Origin: an uncultured bacterium
Lineage (GTDB): Bacteria; Cyanobacteriota; Vampirovibrionia; Gastranaerophilales; Gastranaerophilaceae
Direction of reading: 5' to 3'
Assembly: GCA_949284415.1 (NCBI GenBank)
Contig: CASDVM010000020.1
Span: 38,264-102,263, forward strand
Length of the DNA: 64,000 nucleotides
A model generated the notes under the pieces. It made no database searches, had not been told where the DNA came from, and saw nothing but the letters and a program-made list of their open reading frames with translations. The position numbers were made by a program, and so were the translations under genes. Below are positions 52,735 through 60,940 of the stretch, one piece after another. Position 1 is the first letter of the stretch; every line of letters starts with the position of its first letter.

Positions 52735-53790
52735 CTAATCTTTAATTAAAACGTGATTTCCGTTAATTGTAACCCATTTACCTTCCGATGAACCGGCTGA
52801 ACTTTTCCCTGATGAAGATTTCTTAGAACTTCCGTTTTCTGCGGAATTTTCTGAACTTTGTTTTCGTTCTTGATGTGGAGAAGAAACCATTGCCATAAGA
52901 TTTTTATTAAACTCTGAATAATTATTATTTCCGATTAATCCTCCTGCTTCATCAAAAGATTCTCTATCAAAATTCCCAAACGGGTTAGGAGTATTTTCCT
53001 GTTGCAAATCACCTATTCGATTGTTTGCCAAGCGGTTATCAATCTCGCTTTCGTATATCTTGAACAAATCGGGATCCATATTTGCAATATCCTCTCTTGT
53101 GATATCAGCTTCGGAAATTTTGTTAATAAATAACGGATGTGATTTTTTATATTCATTAACAGGTACAGACTGCATGCAATCTCCCATATTATCAATTCCA
53201 TGAGATTGAACAGACCCGAAAGGAGTTGTTGACATAAACCAGTTCTGGGTATTAGGTGTAATATAAGTTGTCCCGACATTTGCCCTGAGTTTTGAAATCG
53301 GATCATGCGGATCTCTGTAATTTGTAACGAGATCATCATAATTTTTATTCTTATCAACATAATCTCCGCCGGCACCGTAAGCGTTAAAAGTTGTGGTCTT
53401 AAGTCCGTATTGAATACCAACAACAGTTGCCTCTGTTCCGCCTTCTGAGTGCCCGATTGATTCTGTATTTTCTGAATTTAAACCATAAGCATCTCTCATT
53501 TCTTTGGCGAAATTTCTAGCCTGTCTAATCTGTTCACTCTCTCCAGTCAAAGCCATTTTAGCATTTGCACCCCAATCTTTTGCACTAAACCTGTCTGTAC
53601 CGACAAAGCAGAGCGCATACTGTCCGTCTTTTTCATAAAGAACCCCTTTAAAATTGCTTCGGCGGTCATATTTATTATCGACAACCTTCCAACCGTTTGA
53701 TGTCGTTTCACCTCTGTTTTCTTTTCTTGACATTTTGTTAGCTTCCGAACATAAAATTTTGTATTCGTTAGCCATTGCATGTTTGTTCAT
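52735..53790 (-). CDS. Phage-encoded alpha/beta-hydrolase (lipase-like)
   Basis: 351 aa. Residues ~45-125 fit a lipase-like hydrolase: GVLYEKDGQYALCFVGTDRF, and the nucleophile elbow IGHSEGG with Ser115. The C-terminal third is polar, Ser/Lys-rich, and ends KWVTINGNHVLIKD; a similar W-V-x-I-x-G-x-H-V ending occurs on some phage morphogenesis and virion-associated proteins. AAGGAGG precedes the ATG. It lies between portal and large terminase genes, so it may be packaged in the particle. The substrate is unknown. Confidence 0.75.
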   Translation of the reverse strand: MNKHAMANEYKILCSEANKMSRKENRGETTSNGWKVVDNKYDRRSNFKGVLYEKDGQYALCFVGTDRFSAKDWGANAKMALTGESEQIRQARNFAKEMRDAYGLNSENTESIGHSEGGTEATVVGIQYGLKTTTFNAYGAGGDYVDKNKNYDDLVTNYRDPHDPISKLRANVGTTYITPNTQNWFMSTTPFGSVQSHGIDNMGDCMQSVPVNEYKKSHPLFINKISEADITREDIANMDPDLFKIYESEIDNRLANNRIGDLQQENTPNPFGNFDRESFDEAGGLIGNNNYSEFNKNLMAMVSSPHQERKQSSENSAENGSSKKSSSGKSSAGSSEGKWVTINGNHVLIKD

Positions 53791-53852
53791 TTTTTCCTCC
53801 TTCTTTCATTTAATTGAACTTATCTTTACCCGCTATTTTTTGCAATAAAATA

Positions 53853-53874
53853 AAACCGCTGTTCTCAGCGGTTT
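53853..53874 (-). terminator. Terminator between TonB-like gene pair and lipase-like gene
   Basis: AAACCGCTG, loop, CAGCGGTTT, then TTATTTTATT on the minus strand. Confidence 0.8.
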
Positions 53875-53904
53875 GAAATAATCATACATCTCAGCTATTC
53901 TTAA

Positions 53905-54363
53905 TTATTTATCTAAATCTATACCTATCGAAAAACTTTTTCGATTATATCTAATATCAAAACCAATACTAATATCTAATTCCTCATAATTTTGGTATCC
54001 TAAATAAACATCAAATAACATATCTTCTGCATTCATACCTTCGTAAAATGGAGAGGGCTTTACTGATAAAATTACCTCTTTTACTTTTTTGTTATAGTAA
54101 TCATTTTGAAACACAGAACCCTTAAGGTCTTTTATTTCTCCATCACGGGTTAGTATAAATTCGTAAGCAGCGCCCCAGCCGCGAAGGTGAAAGATTTTCG
54201 CATCTTCAAAGGCTTCTTTTAAGGCAAAACTATAATCCTCCAGATAACTCCAGAATATTGGATTAGTTTCCTTTGTCATTTCTACCCCACGCGGGGGAAT
54301 ATCCTCACCCAATGCAGGAATCTGAAACACTATTAACATTATTAGTAAAATCAATTTTTTCAT
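53905..54363 (-). CDS. Secreted TonB-C-like protein, copy 2 of tandem pair
   Basis: 152 aa. Signal peptide MKKLILLIMLIVFQIPALG. The mature part contains YEFILTRDGEIKDLKGSVFQ and KEVILSVKPSPFYEGM, the pattern of a TonB C-terminal domain (beta strand, DG turn, helix). About 60% similar to the gene immediately upstream. GGA lies 9 nt before the ATG at 54363; another ATG is at 54369. No role in phage assembly is evident, so it is a moron candidate. Confidence 0.75.
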   Translation of the reverse strand: MKKLILLIMLIVFQIPALGEDIPPRGVEMTKETNPIFWSYLEDYSFALKEAFEDAKIFHLRGWGAAYEFILTRDGEIKDLKGSVFQNDYYNKKVKEVILSVKPSPFYEGMNAEDMLFDVYLGYQNYEELDISIGFDIRYNRKSFSIGIDLDK

Positions 54364-54388
54364 AATCATACTTCCAAACTATTCTTAA

Positions 54389-54853
54389 TTATTTGCTTGT
54401 ATTTATACCTATTGAAAAAACTTTTTTATTATCTATAAATGAACTGCCTATACTTATATCTATGTCATCATATCGTTGAAAGCCCAGATAAATACTCATA
54501 TGCATTTCGTCAACATTCATTCCTTCTCTAAACGGTAATGGTTTTACAGACAATATTATTTCTTTTACCTTATTATCATAGTATTTATTTTGAAAAATAG
54601 ATCCTTTCATATCTTTCATTTCTCCATCACTGGTTAATATAAATTCATATTCTGCTCCCCAGCCACGTAGACGAAACATTCTCTTTGATTCCAGAGCTTG
54701 CTTTAAGACTTTGCCATAATCTTCAAGATAACCCCAGTATATTGGATTAGTTTCTTTCGTTACTCTTATTCCTGCACCAACAGGCGGGAATTCCTCACAG
54801 AAGACAGGAATCTGAAACATTATTAACATTAGTAGTAAAATTATTTTTTTCAT
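54389..54853 (-). CDS. Secreted TonB-C-like protein, copy 1 of tandem pair
   Basis: 154 aa. Signal peptide MKKIILLLMLIMFQIPVFC. Same architecture as its neighbour: GWGAEYEFILTSDGEMKDMK and EIILSVKPLPFREGMN. Tandem duplicate 25 nt apart. The pair has a terminator on each side and a TATTAT -10 near 54882, so it is its own transcription unit inside the phage genes, as morons are. Confidence 0.75.
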   Translation of the reverse strand: MKKIILLLMLIMFQIPVFCEEFPPVGAGIRVTKETNPIYWGYLEDYGKVLKQALESKRMFRLRGWGAEYEFILTSDGEMKDMKGSIFQNKYYDNKVKEIILSVKPLPFREGMNVDEMHMSIYLGFQRYDDIDISIGSSFIDNKKVFSIGINTSK

Positions 54854-54920
54854 AATCATATTCTACTAAAAAAGTCTTATTTGTACATAATACTTTCGGT
54901 CGTGTTTTTAAAGTTAGAAA

Positions 54921-54938
54921 GTGCCGCTCAGGCGGCAC
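54921..54938 (-). terminator. Hairpin at the end of the portal gene
   Basis: GTGCCGC, loop TCAG, GCGGCAC. It overlaps the portal stop region. The T-run is weak. Confidence 0.6.
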
Positions 54939-56596
54939 TATGATTTATTTTCTTCAAGCAAAAAGTTATTTGCGTTCTCTACCCCGTATTGTTCAAGAGC
55001 AAATTTAAAACACTCAAGCCAGTCAATTTTTTCCTCGACCTCAGGTACTTGAGCAAATGAACTCACTACTTCAAACAACTCTTTCAAGCGGGATTTTCTC
55101 TCAAATGATGCCCTTCTATCTCCATATCGGTAAACATAGTTTGCGTTTCTGACATTATCATCAATTTCCATAAAGCTTGTTTTGCCTCTGTCATTAACGC
55201 CGATAAGCTCTTTCCCGAGTTTGAAATACGAAATTATTTCAGCAGTTTTTTCTACCATAGGAACAATTATTTTTCTGTTTATTGCGTCTAACATCATATT
55301 TAATCTTGCTTCCTGACCGCTCACAGAATAATTAAGTTCTGTTGCCGTACGCTCGGCTGATTGAATATTTCCTGCCATATTTTTGAAAATTCCCGTTGCA
55401 CTTTCAATTGTTGATTTGAAATAATTTAAGAAATCCCACCCCACCATAGCTTTGTCAAATGACAACGGTGTCGGAGCAGTAGGCATTAATGCCGCATCAT
55501 ATTCTATAATTTTGCCGGGTTTTACATCCTGCTGCCCTTTAAAACAACCTTTCGGAGCAAGATAAGGAGGATTCATCATTAAAGTCAATGCATCTATCTG
55601 CTTATTTAATATAGTTGAAGCAAGACTGTTCAGAATTAAGGCAACTCTCAAAGGAGAAATACCTCTGCCTGTAACAGGCGATTCTATAATATTTGCGTGT
55701 ATAAACGGATTTATCACAAACGGATTACTCTCAAATCTGATAACCTCACATCTTGCTGCAACAACTATCAACCAGTTTTTCAAAAGCGTTCCGTCAGAAA
55801 GCTCTATATCGCCCCAGTATTCCAAAATCTCAACTTTCTTACCTTCCACGGCATTTTCATTGTTGTTTTGTGATTTTCTTGATGCCACCACTCCTTTCAG
55901 TATTTCCAATTTCCTTTCATCCAAAAGATTATTCGCCTTATCCGAATAAAGTTCGTCTATTGTTGAATATGTTTTATAAATTTTTGCACACTTATCCCAG
56001 TTTTCACGGTTAAATTTATCAAAAACAAAATCTTCTGATTTTATATGTTTAACTTTTGCGTTATCGTAAATTACTCTGTCATCTATTGTAAATCCGCGTT
56101 TTTCAGGATTTAATATCTGTTCTTCCATAGTTTGTGCGCGTCTTACGGATTTTATTTTTGTTTCCCAGCCGACAAAAAGAGTGCTTTCGCCTGTCTCCAC
56201 AATTCCGTCAATAACTTTTTCTATTTCATCTTCTATATGCATCTGCTCAAACGTATTAACAAGCATTGCCTTTTGCCTGTTTGCATAACTCTGTGTCTGC
56301 GGGGTTGTCCCCGAAACATCAAACATTGCATCAGGATGTGAATATAAATTCTGGCTTATATGAGATTTTAAAGTCTGCGCAAGTTCATAAATATCAGGCA
56401 GCTCAACTTCGTTATCCCAGCCGTTGATTTTAGGAATATCAGAATTGTAGATTGCATCTCTTACGAGTTTTATATCAGTCAGCTGCAAACTTCTCTGTTC
56501 ATCAAATCTTTCATATTTTTCAACTACATTTGCCGTTAAAAATTTTTCTTCCGTATCCGAAAGTTTTTGTGTTAGATCTTCTGTTTCTATTTTCAT
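54938..56596 (-). CDS. Phage portal (head-to-tail connector) protein
   Basis: 552 aa, the size of podoviral portals. Blocks: NPFIHANIIESPVTGRGISP, LNKQIDALTLMMNPPYLAP, and the helix region IQSAERTATELNYSVSGQEA (compare T7/P22-type connectors), followed by KIIVPMVEKTAEII. It forms the dodecameric ring through which DNA passes. GGTGG is near the ATG. Encoded between the GNAT gene and the TonB-like pair. Confidence 0.85.
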   Translation of the reverse strand: MKIETEDLTQKLSDTEEKFLTANVVEKYERFDEQRSLQLTDIKLVRDAIYNSDIPKINGWDNEVELPDIYELAQTLKSHISQNLYSHPDAMFDVSGTTPQTQSYANRQKAMLVNTFEQMHIEDEIEKVIDGIVETGESTLFVGWETKIKSVRRAQTMEEQILNPEKRGFTIDDRVIYDNAKVKHIKSEDFVFDKFNRENWDKCAKIYKTYSTIDELYSDKANNLLDERKLEILKGVVASRKSQNNNENAVEGKKVEILEYWGDIELSDGTLLKNWLIVVAARCEVIRFESNPFVINPFIHANIIESPVTGRGISPLRVALILNSLASTILNKQIDALTLMMNPPYLAPKGCFKGQQDVKPGKIIEYDAALMPTAPTPLSFDKAMVGWDFLNYFKSTIESATGIFKNMAGNIQSAERTATELNYSVSGQEARLNMMLDAINRKIIVPMVEKTAEIISYFKLGKELIGVNDRGKTSFMEIDDNVRNANYVYRYGDRRASFERKSRLKELFEVVSSFAQVPEVEEKIDWLECFKFALEQYGVENANNFLLEENKS

Positions 56597-56619
56597 CTTT
56601 TACCACCTTTACTATTATT

Positions 56620-57123
56620 TTAAGAATTTACTTTTCTAAATACCGAATATACTTCTATATCCTGTAACTGACCTTTTCTTAAAGTTTCATTTTTGAGTAA
56701 TGCTTCTTTGACAAACCCGGAATCTTTCAATAACGTTTTAACCCTGAAATTATCAGGGTAAACAAGTGCCTTAATCTTTTGAAACCCATAAGTCTTAAAG
56801 CAGTAATCAAGAAAAAACTTAGCACATATTTTTGTATAATTTCCCCAGAAACGTTTGTCAAAACAGGTAGCAAGTTCAGCGCTGTGCATTCGTTCTCTGT
56901 CTCCTATTATATTATCTAAATATACAAAACCGCTTACTATCTTTCCTTCAGTAATCACAAAAAATAAAGGGGAAGTTCTTTCAATAAGATTTGAAAAATA
57001 ATCATACACACTTAAACCGTTAAATGCGTAGTCATCTTCCAAACAACGCAAATATTTTGTATATAAAAATAATGCCTGCTCAAAATAAGCAGGACTTTCA
57101 TAAGGACTTGTAAATACAGCCAT
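56620..57123 (-). CDS. Phage-encoded GNAT-family acetyltransferase
   Basis: 167 aa. GNAT fold: LFFVITEGKIVSGFVYLDNI as the central strands, RFWGNYTKICAKFFLDYCFK in the acetyl-CoA region, and ALVYPDNFRVKTLLKDSGFV as the final strand-helix. The RxxGxG/A loop is degenerate. GNAT genes occur near portal genes in several podoviruses, with unknown targets. 1 nt after the stop of the upstream gene. Confidence 0.78.
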   Translation of the reverse strand: MAVFTSPYESPAYFEQALFLYTKYLRCLEDDYAFNGLSVYDYFSNLIERTSPLFFVITEGKIVSGFVYLDNIIGDRERMHSAELATCFDKRFWGNYTKICAKFFLDYCFKTYGFQKIKALVYPDNFRVKTLLKDSGFVKEALLKNETLRKGQLQDIEVYSVFRKVNS

Positions 57124-57124
57124 T

Positions 57125-57475
57125 TTAAATTACCGCTTTCTCAAATTTTACATACGCATCATCGGTTGTGAATGCATTCAATTCTCCTTTCGCCATTTTT
57201 TCTCTTACGTCATTTTGAAGCCCGATTAATGCTTCTGCCTGCAACCCGTTTATAAATGTCTCACACATTGTCTTACGGTTGAAATATCTGAACACAGAGG
57301 ACTTTGAAAATATTTTCTCTTGCGGAATATCATTTATATCAATATAAGTTTTCAAAACTTTTTTTTCTTTTGATTTTTTTAAATCTTCCATAAAATTCCG
57401 CTCAATTTTCATCTTTATAAGGTCTTCTAAAGACGCATTATTTAGCAGTCTTTCTTCGGCGTCATTATTCTTCAT
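57125..57475 (-). CDS. Hypothetical phage protein (116 aa)
   Basis: Starts MKNNDAEERLLNNASLEDLI; charged, helical, no membrane segment. GGAG lies 8 nt before the ATG. It lies between the small terminase and GNAT genes, which together read as one transcript. A packaging or DNA-binding accessory role would suit the position but is unproven. Confidence 0.7.
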   Translation of the reverse strand: MKNNDAEERLLNNASLEDLIKMKIERNFMEDLKKSKEKKVLKTYIDINDIPQEKIFSKSSVFRYFNRKTMCETFINGLQAEALIGLQNDVREKMAKGELNAFTTDDAYVKFEKAVI

Positions 57476-57495
57476 AAAAATTTCTCCTTCTATTT

Positions 57496-57930
57496 TTATA
57501 TTTTGCTGTCATCTAAATTAGAAATTGTAATAATCTTTGCGGATTTATACTCTTCCTCATCAGAATTTGAGTTAAATCCGAGATATTTGCATAAACTTTC
57601 AAGAGCTTTCAAACCGGCAGATGTATCACGCAGTTTCTTTTTACCTGTTATACAGCCTTCTTTGTCAAGAATATCTTCTTCTTCAAGAGAAAATTCGGCT
57701 ATCTGCAAAAGTTTTTGAATCACATAGCCTTTATTCACCCTGAGAGAATTAATCTGATTTTTTAACTGAAATTTTATTTCTTTAATGATTAAATCTTCTG
57801 ATAAAAGTCTCGAGGCTGTTTCTTTCAAATCTTTTGATTTATAACCTGCATTTTTGGCAGAAAGCTCACCGTTCAGCGTTTTTATATATTCCGTAACAAA
57901 TTTTTTTTGTTGAACTGTTAATTGTTTCAT
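57496..57930 (-). CDS. terS: Phage terminase small subunit
   Basis: 144 aa. The N-terminal helix-turn-helix LTVQQKKFVTEYIKTLNGEL, then SAKNAGYKSKDLKETASRLL, is the Terminase_2 pattern; the helical middle is the oligomerisation region. It recognises the packaging site. It is separated from the large subunit gene by 4.8 kb, which is unusual. RBS weak. Confidence 0.85.
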   Translation of the reverse strand: MKQLTVQQKKFVTEYIKTLNGELSAKNAGYKSKDLKETASRLLSEDLIIKEIKFQLKNQINSLRVNKGYVIQKLLQIAEFSLEEEDILDKEGCITGKKKLRDTSAGLKALESLCKYLGFNSNSDEEEYKSAKIITISNLDDSKI

Positions 57931-57981
57931 TGTCTTTTCGGGTATAAATTATGTATTTTTCTTTACAATTCTTTGTATTAT

Positions 57982-58010
57982 TTGATATTTTTGAAAAAAA
58001 ATTGTATAAT
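57982..58010 (+). promoter_or_regulatory. Strong plus-strand promoter
   Basis: TTGATA (57982-57987), 17-nt spacer, perfect TATAAT (58005-58010). It faces away from all neighbouring genes. Confidence 0.65.
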
Positions 58011-58016
58011 AATCAT

Positions 58017-58088
58017 GCTATTTATATTTCGGCTAGTGTAAATCTTAACAGGAGGGGAAAATGAATTTTAAACTTCCTGTTTTTTTTG
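58017..58088 (+). ncRNA. Candidate small RNA ending in an SD-containing terminator
   Basis: Transcription from the promoter at 57982 would yield about 70 nt, ending at the hairpin AACAGGA (58047-58053) / TCCTGTT (58075-58081) followed by T7. The hairpin also holds AGGAGG and an ATG at 58061 that could start a 32-aa peptide (MNFKLPVFFVCYARRYIKFC...) if read-through occurs. It may be a phage sRNA or a leader whose RBS is hidden in the hairpin. Confidence 0.5.
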
Positions 58089-58090
58089 TG

Positions 58091-58124
58091 TGCTACGCAC
58101 GTAGATACATTAAGTTTTGCATAA
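58091..58124 (+). repeat. 34-bp direct repeat, copy 1
   Basis: Begins TGCTACGCACG and ends TTTTGCATAA. Matches copy 2 in 28 of 34 positions. Confidence 0.6.
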
Positions 58125-58243
58125 ATTCTTCAAACATGGCTAAAAAAGCAGAGGTATGAGCGAAGCGAAAGTTGAACAACAATCAATGGAAACGTTGAGT
58201 TTTCGTTGTTGTTGTGAACGTTACCGTTTTATGCGAGTTGCGC

Positions 58244-58277
58244 TGCTGCGCACGCGGACATATTAAGTTGTGCATAA
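58244..58277 (+). repeat. 34-bp direct repeat, copy 2
   Basis: Begins TGCTGCGCACG and ends TTGTGCATAA, 153 bp from copy 1. Most changes are transitions. Confidence 0.6.
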
Positions 58278-58300
58278 GCCCGTTAATTTATTTAAAGATA

Positions 58301-58939
58301 TTATCTTCTGTGCATTTTTACAGACGGAGCATCATCCATACTCGCCGAAATTCTTGATCTCATGTTGGCCAGCGCATCTTTATACATGCTGTACCAGTAG
58401 TTAAATCTCACATGCTGCGGATTGCCTTTAAGACGCATACAGGCGCCGTATACAAGCAAAGGTTCCGCAAACGGATCAGGAATCAGGGAAACATCGCCGG
58501 ATTCTTCCATAATTGATTTTTCGTCTCCGTCTTCACCTTTTGCACAATTTTTTGTATAATACAGGATTTCTATATTTTTGTTCCGATTAAAAATCGGAAG
58601 CAAAATTTTATCATTAAATAAACTATACGTATTTTGAGGCTGAGAGTTAACAAAAAACGTTTCAAAGTCTTCATAATAATCAAATTTCACTCCGTCTATC
58701 ATTAATGCTTCAATTCTTCCTTCAACGGAATTATCAATTTCGCCTGTATTTTTAGGCAATTCTATCTGCTTTTTTCTCAACAAAAAATTCCATCTGTCAA
58801 AATTACAGATTTCAGAATTAATAACATTTAAAATATTTTTCAATTTTTTGTGATCATTTTTGGTGAGTTCGGAAAATGCACTCACCTGTTTGTAATTTAA
58901 TTCAACAAGACATTTATTTATAATTTCCAAATAATTCAT
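58301..58939 (-). CDS. Phage head-tail adaptor (P22 gp4 / tail-tubular-like)
   Basis: 212 aa. Helical N-terminus MNYLEIINKCLVELNYKQVS, then ILNVINSEICNFDRWNFLLR (a frequent motif of podoviral adaptors), a beta domain, and PDPFAEPLLVYGACMRLKGN near the C-terminus. These features match adaptor proteins that bind the portal ring. AAAGGA lies 5 nt before the ATG. Function inferred from motif and position. Confidence 0.75.
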   Translation of the reverse strand: MNYLEIINKCLVELNYKQVSAFSELTKNDHKKLKNILNVINSEICNFDRWNFLLRKKQIELPKNTGEIDNSVEGRIEALMIDGVKFDYYEDFETFFVNSQPQNTYSLFNDKILLPIFNRNKNIEILYYTKNCAKGEDGDEKSIMEESGDVSLIPDPFAEPLLVYGACMRLKGNPQHVRFNYWYSMYKDALANMRSRISASMDDAPSVKMHRR

Positions 58940-58964
58940 AAATTTCCTTTCTTCACTTTTAAGA

Positions 58965-58993
58965 AAAAACAGCCTTAAAATAAGACTGTTTTC
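58965..58993 (-). terminator. Terminator between scaffold and adaptor genes
   Basis: Minus strand: GAAAACAG, CTTA/TAAG inner pairing, CTGTTTTTTC. Confidence 0.65.
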
Positions 58994-59017
58994 CCTTAAA
59001 AGAATTTTTGAATATTG

Positions 59018-59659
59018 CTATTTTATCAGACCTTTTCTCAGTTGATCCATAATAGCACGTTCATGCTTAGCAAATTCCGCACCGCTCATTTTGCCGATTT
59101 GTTCACGGGTAAAAACCAGATTTTTTAAACCGTCAGAAACAGAATTCTGTGCATTGGCTCTCAGTCTCTGTTTCGCGGTTTCGTTTTCATTTTTTAATGT
59201 TTTTTCGTGTTCCAATTCTTTCAAATATCTCTCTACTGCCGTATTTTCAATTTTTTCGACAAGAGCAGAAATTTTTGAAAGTTCATCCTCATCAAAATCG
59301 GTATTAGAGTTTCTTAAATAATCAAAAACATCTATTCTGCCTTCTCTGTTAAAGAATTCCGGCGGAATACTGTTCTGCACCGGCGTTTGTGCCGGTTTGA
59401 CAGATTGCAGTGTTTGAGGTGTTTGACTGTTTTGTAATGTACAATATTTTTCAAACGCCTTTTGTGTAACATAATTCATTAAATTTTGTCCTTGTTCCTG
59501 TGTCATAACACCTGTCTGCACAAGATTTTTGATTGTTTTAAGATCGTTTACAGCCATTTGTTTAAGCGCTTCAGCATCAGTATTCGGCTGTAAAGCACCC
59601 TTCACCGCTTGTTGATTATCGGCATAGGATGAAATATTTTGTAAATTTTGTCCGTTCAT
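59018..59659 (-). CDS. Phage scaffolding-type protein
   Basis: 213 aa. Gln/Asn-rich N-terminal half, helical charged C-terminal half (LVEKIENTAVERYLKELEHE), ending in a basic segment (DQLRKGLIK) typical of the coat-binding tail of scaffolding proteins. The ATG at 59659 follows GAGGAA. It lies just downstream of the capsid gene. No conserved motif, so the call rests on composition and place. Confidence 0.6.
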   Translation of the reverse strand: MNGQNLQNISSYADNQQAVKGALQPNTDAEALKQMAVNDLKTIKNLVQTGVMTQEQGQNLMNYVTQKAFEKYCTLQNSQTPQTLQSVKPAQTPVQNSIPPEFFNREGRIDVFDYLRNSNTDFDEDELSKISALVEKIENTAVERYLKELEHEKTLKNENETAKQRLRANAQNSVSDGLKNLVFTREQIGKMSGAEFAKHERAIMDQLRKGLIK

Positions 59660-59663
59660 AACA

Positions 59664-59897
59664 CTATTCCTCATTTTTCATATACTCAACCGCAAGTTCA
59701 ATCGCGTCATCAATAAATGATGATAAAAAAATTGAAACTATAGGCTTTACAAAAGCAGGTAAAGGAATTTTTCCAATAACATATTTTATTGCCATTTCTT
59801 TCTTCTCCTGCCCTTTTTTACTTCCAAGAGCTTCTTCAGCCTTTGATACAGCAGTCCCTGCAAGCTCTTTTATTGTTTCTTTCAATTTGTCAAACAT
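59664..59897 (-). CDS. Small phage protein with a hydrophobic helix (77 aa)
   Basis: MFDKLKETIKELAGTAVSKA, a Lys-rich middle, then PLPAFVKPIVSIFLSSFIDD, which may insert in the membrane. GAGGAA precedes the ATG at 59897. It lies between capsid and scaffold genes. It could be a holin-like or minor structural protein; the topology is not decisive. Confidence 0.6.
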   Translation of the reverse strand: MFDKLKETIKELAGTAVSKAEEALGSKKGQEKKEMAIKYVIGKIPLPAFVKPIVSIFLSSFIDDAIELAVEYMKNEE

Positions 59898-59928
59898 AAG
59901 TTTCCTCATTTTATTTTATTTTATATTA

Positions 59929-59956
59929 ATGCACCTCCGTATTAGCGGAGATGCAT
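59929..59956 (-). terminator. Hairpin after the capsid gene
   Basis: ATGCAtCTCCG pairs with CGGAGgTGCAT, followed by an AT-rich run. Possibly a partial terminator or mRNA stabiliser. Confidence 0.5.
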
Positions 59957-59975
59957 TACGGGGTAACAATCGGAT

Positions 59976-60872
59976 TTATGAATCCGAATCATCTGAGCCC
60001 GAATCCGGAGATGCAGGAGAAGCAGAAGGAGCCGTAACAACCATTTTCGCAAGGGCTTTAGGCTGAACGACTTTTGCTCCGTATAAATACAAGCCTCTAA
60101 CCAAATCAGAGAAGCTGTCTTTATCTCTCAGGCTTTCTATTTTAGCTAACTGAGACGCAAACGTAACAGCTTCATTTGTACCTGCAAGAACATAGTATTT
60201 ACCTGAAACATCTGTCAAATTAGTGCTTACAAGAACATCCATACCGGCAATTCTTCCTATTGCCCCTTCTCTCAAAGTTTCATCCGCAACATTATGAGCA
60301 CCGATGAACTCTGAACTTTGAAGCAGATAAGATTCAATTGTCGGGTTAATTACAACCCATGGCTTTGCATCTGATGTTACTGCATTTGAATTCTTCAAGC
60401 ATAATGCCAGTTCTACAAATTTTGAATAAATAGTTGTTTTATCAAGAGTAACAGCAGAACTTTCGCTTCCTACAATATTTTTTGAGTCAACACCTGTATG
60501 TAAAGACAAAATATAAGCATCCTGAACTTCTTCAATAGCTTTTTTAGCATTTTTAAGATGTGCTTCCATAATATCTGCGTTAGCCTGAACTTTTGCAACA
60601 TCGTTGATTTTAAATGCAAAAAATTTCTTCTGATCAATTACAAGATCCTGAGATGTCGGCTCTAGTTCAGAGTAAGTAATATTTGAAGTTCCTAATGTTG
60701 AAATTGTAACATCTGCAGGTGTAATAATTTTTACTTTATCACCCTGATTTTTGATTTCCCCTTCCCAGTTTCTGTTAACACACTGAAGCATAACACATTC
60801 TTTTGAAAGCATATAGTTAAGTTTCTGGCTCCAGATTTCCGGAATAAATGCAGAATAAGCATTTTCTGTCAT
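59976..60872 (-). CDS. Phage major capsid protein (P22-coat-like family)
   Basis: 298 aa. FIPEIWSQKLNYMLSKECVM, then NRNWEGEIKNQGDKVKIITP and DLVIDQKKFFAFKINDVAKV, is the typical N-terminal half of this capsid family. RIAGMDVLVSTNL, then GKYYVLAGTNEAVTFASQLA, is the typical end. The last ~18 residues are a Ser/Pro/Asp tail. AAGGAA is upstream of the ATG. Length is on the short side. Confidence 0.87.
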   Translation of the reverse strand: MTENAYSAFIPEIWSQKLNYMLSKECVMLQCVNRNWEGEIKNQGDKVKIITPADVTISTLGTSNITYSELEPTSQDLVIDQKKFFAFKINDVAKVQANADIMEAHLKNAKKAIEEVQDAYILSLHTGVDSKNIVGSESSAVTLDKTTIYSKFVELALCLKNSNAVTSDAKPWVVINPTIESYLLQSSEFIGAHNVADETLREGAIGRIAGMDVLVSTNLTDVSGKYYVLAGTNEAVTFASQLAKIESLRDKDSFSDLVRGLYLYGAKVVQPKALAKMVVTAPSASPASPDSGSDDSDS

Positions 60873-60940
60873 GTTTTTGTTTCCTTTCTTTTTTCTTCTA
60901 CTACAAATAAATATGAGCGGTGTATATTCAAAAAAATTTT

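Larger units (their letters stand above)
57931..58300. other. 370-bp control region inside the phage genes
   Basis: Non-coding for large proteins. It contains a strong plus-strand promoter, a short terminator-closed transcript with an RBS and tiny ORF, and a 34-bp direct repeat, each described separately. Confidence 0.6.

Noticed and set aside
58091..58277. Diversity-generating retroelement template/variable pair
   Set aside because: The repeats are in non-coding DNA, differ mostly by transitions rather than at adenines only, and no reverse transcriptase is present.
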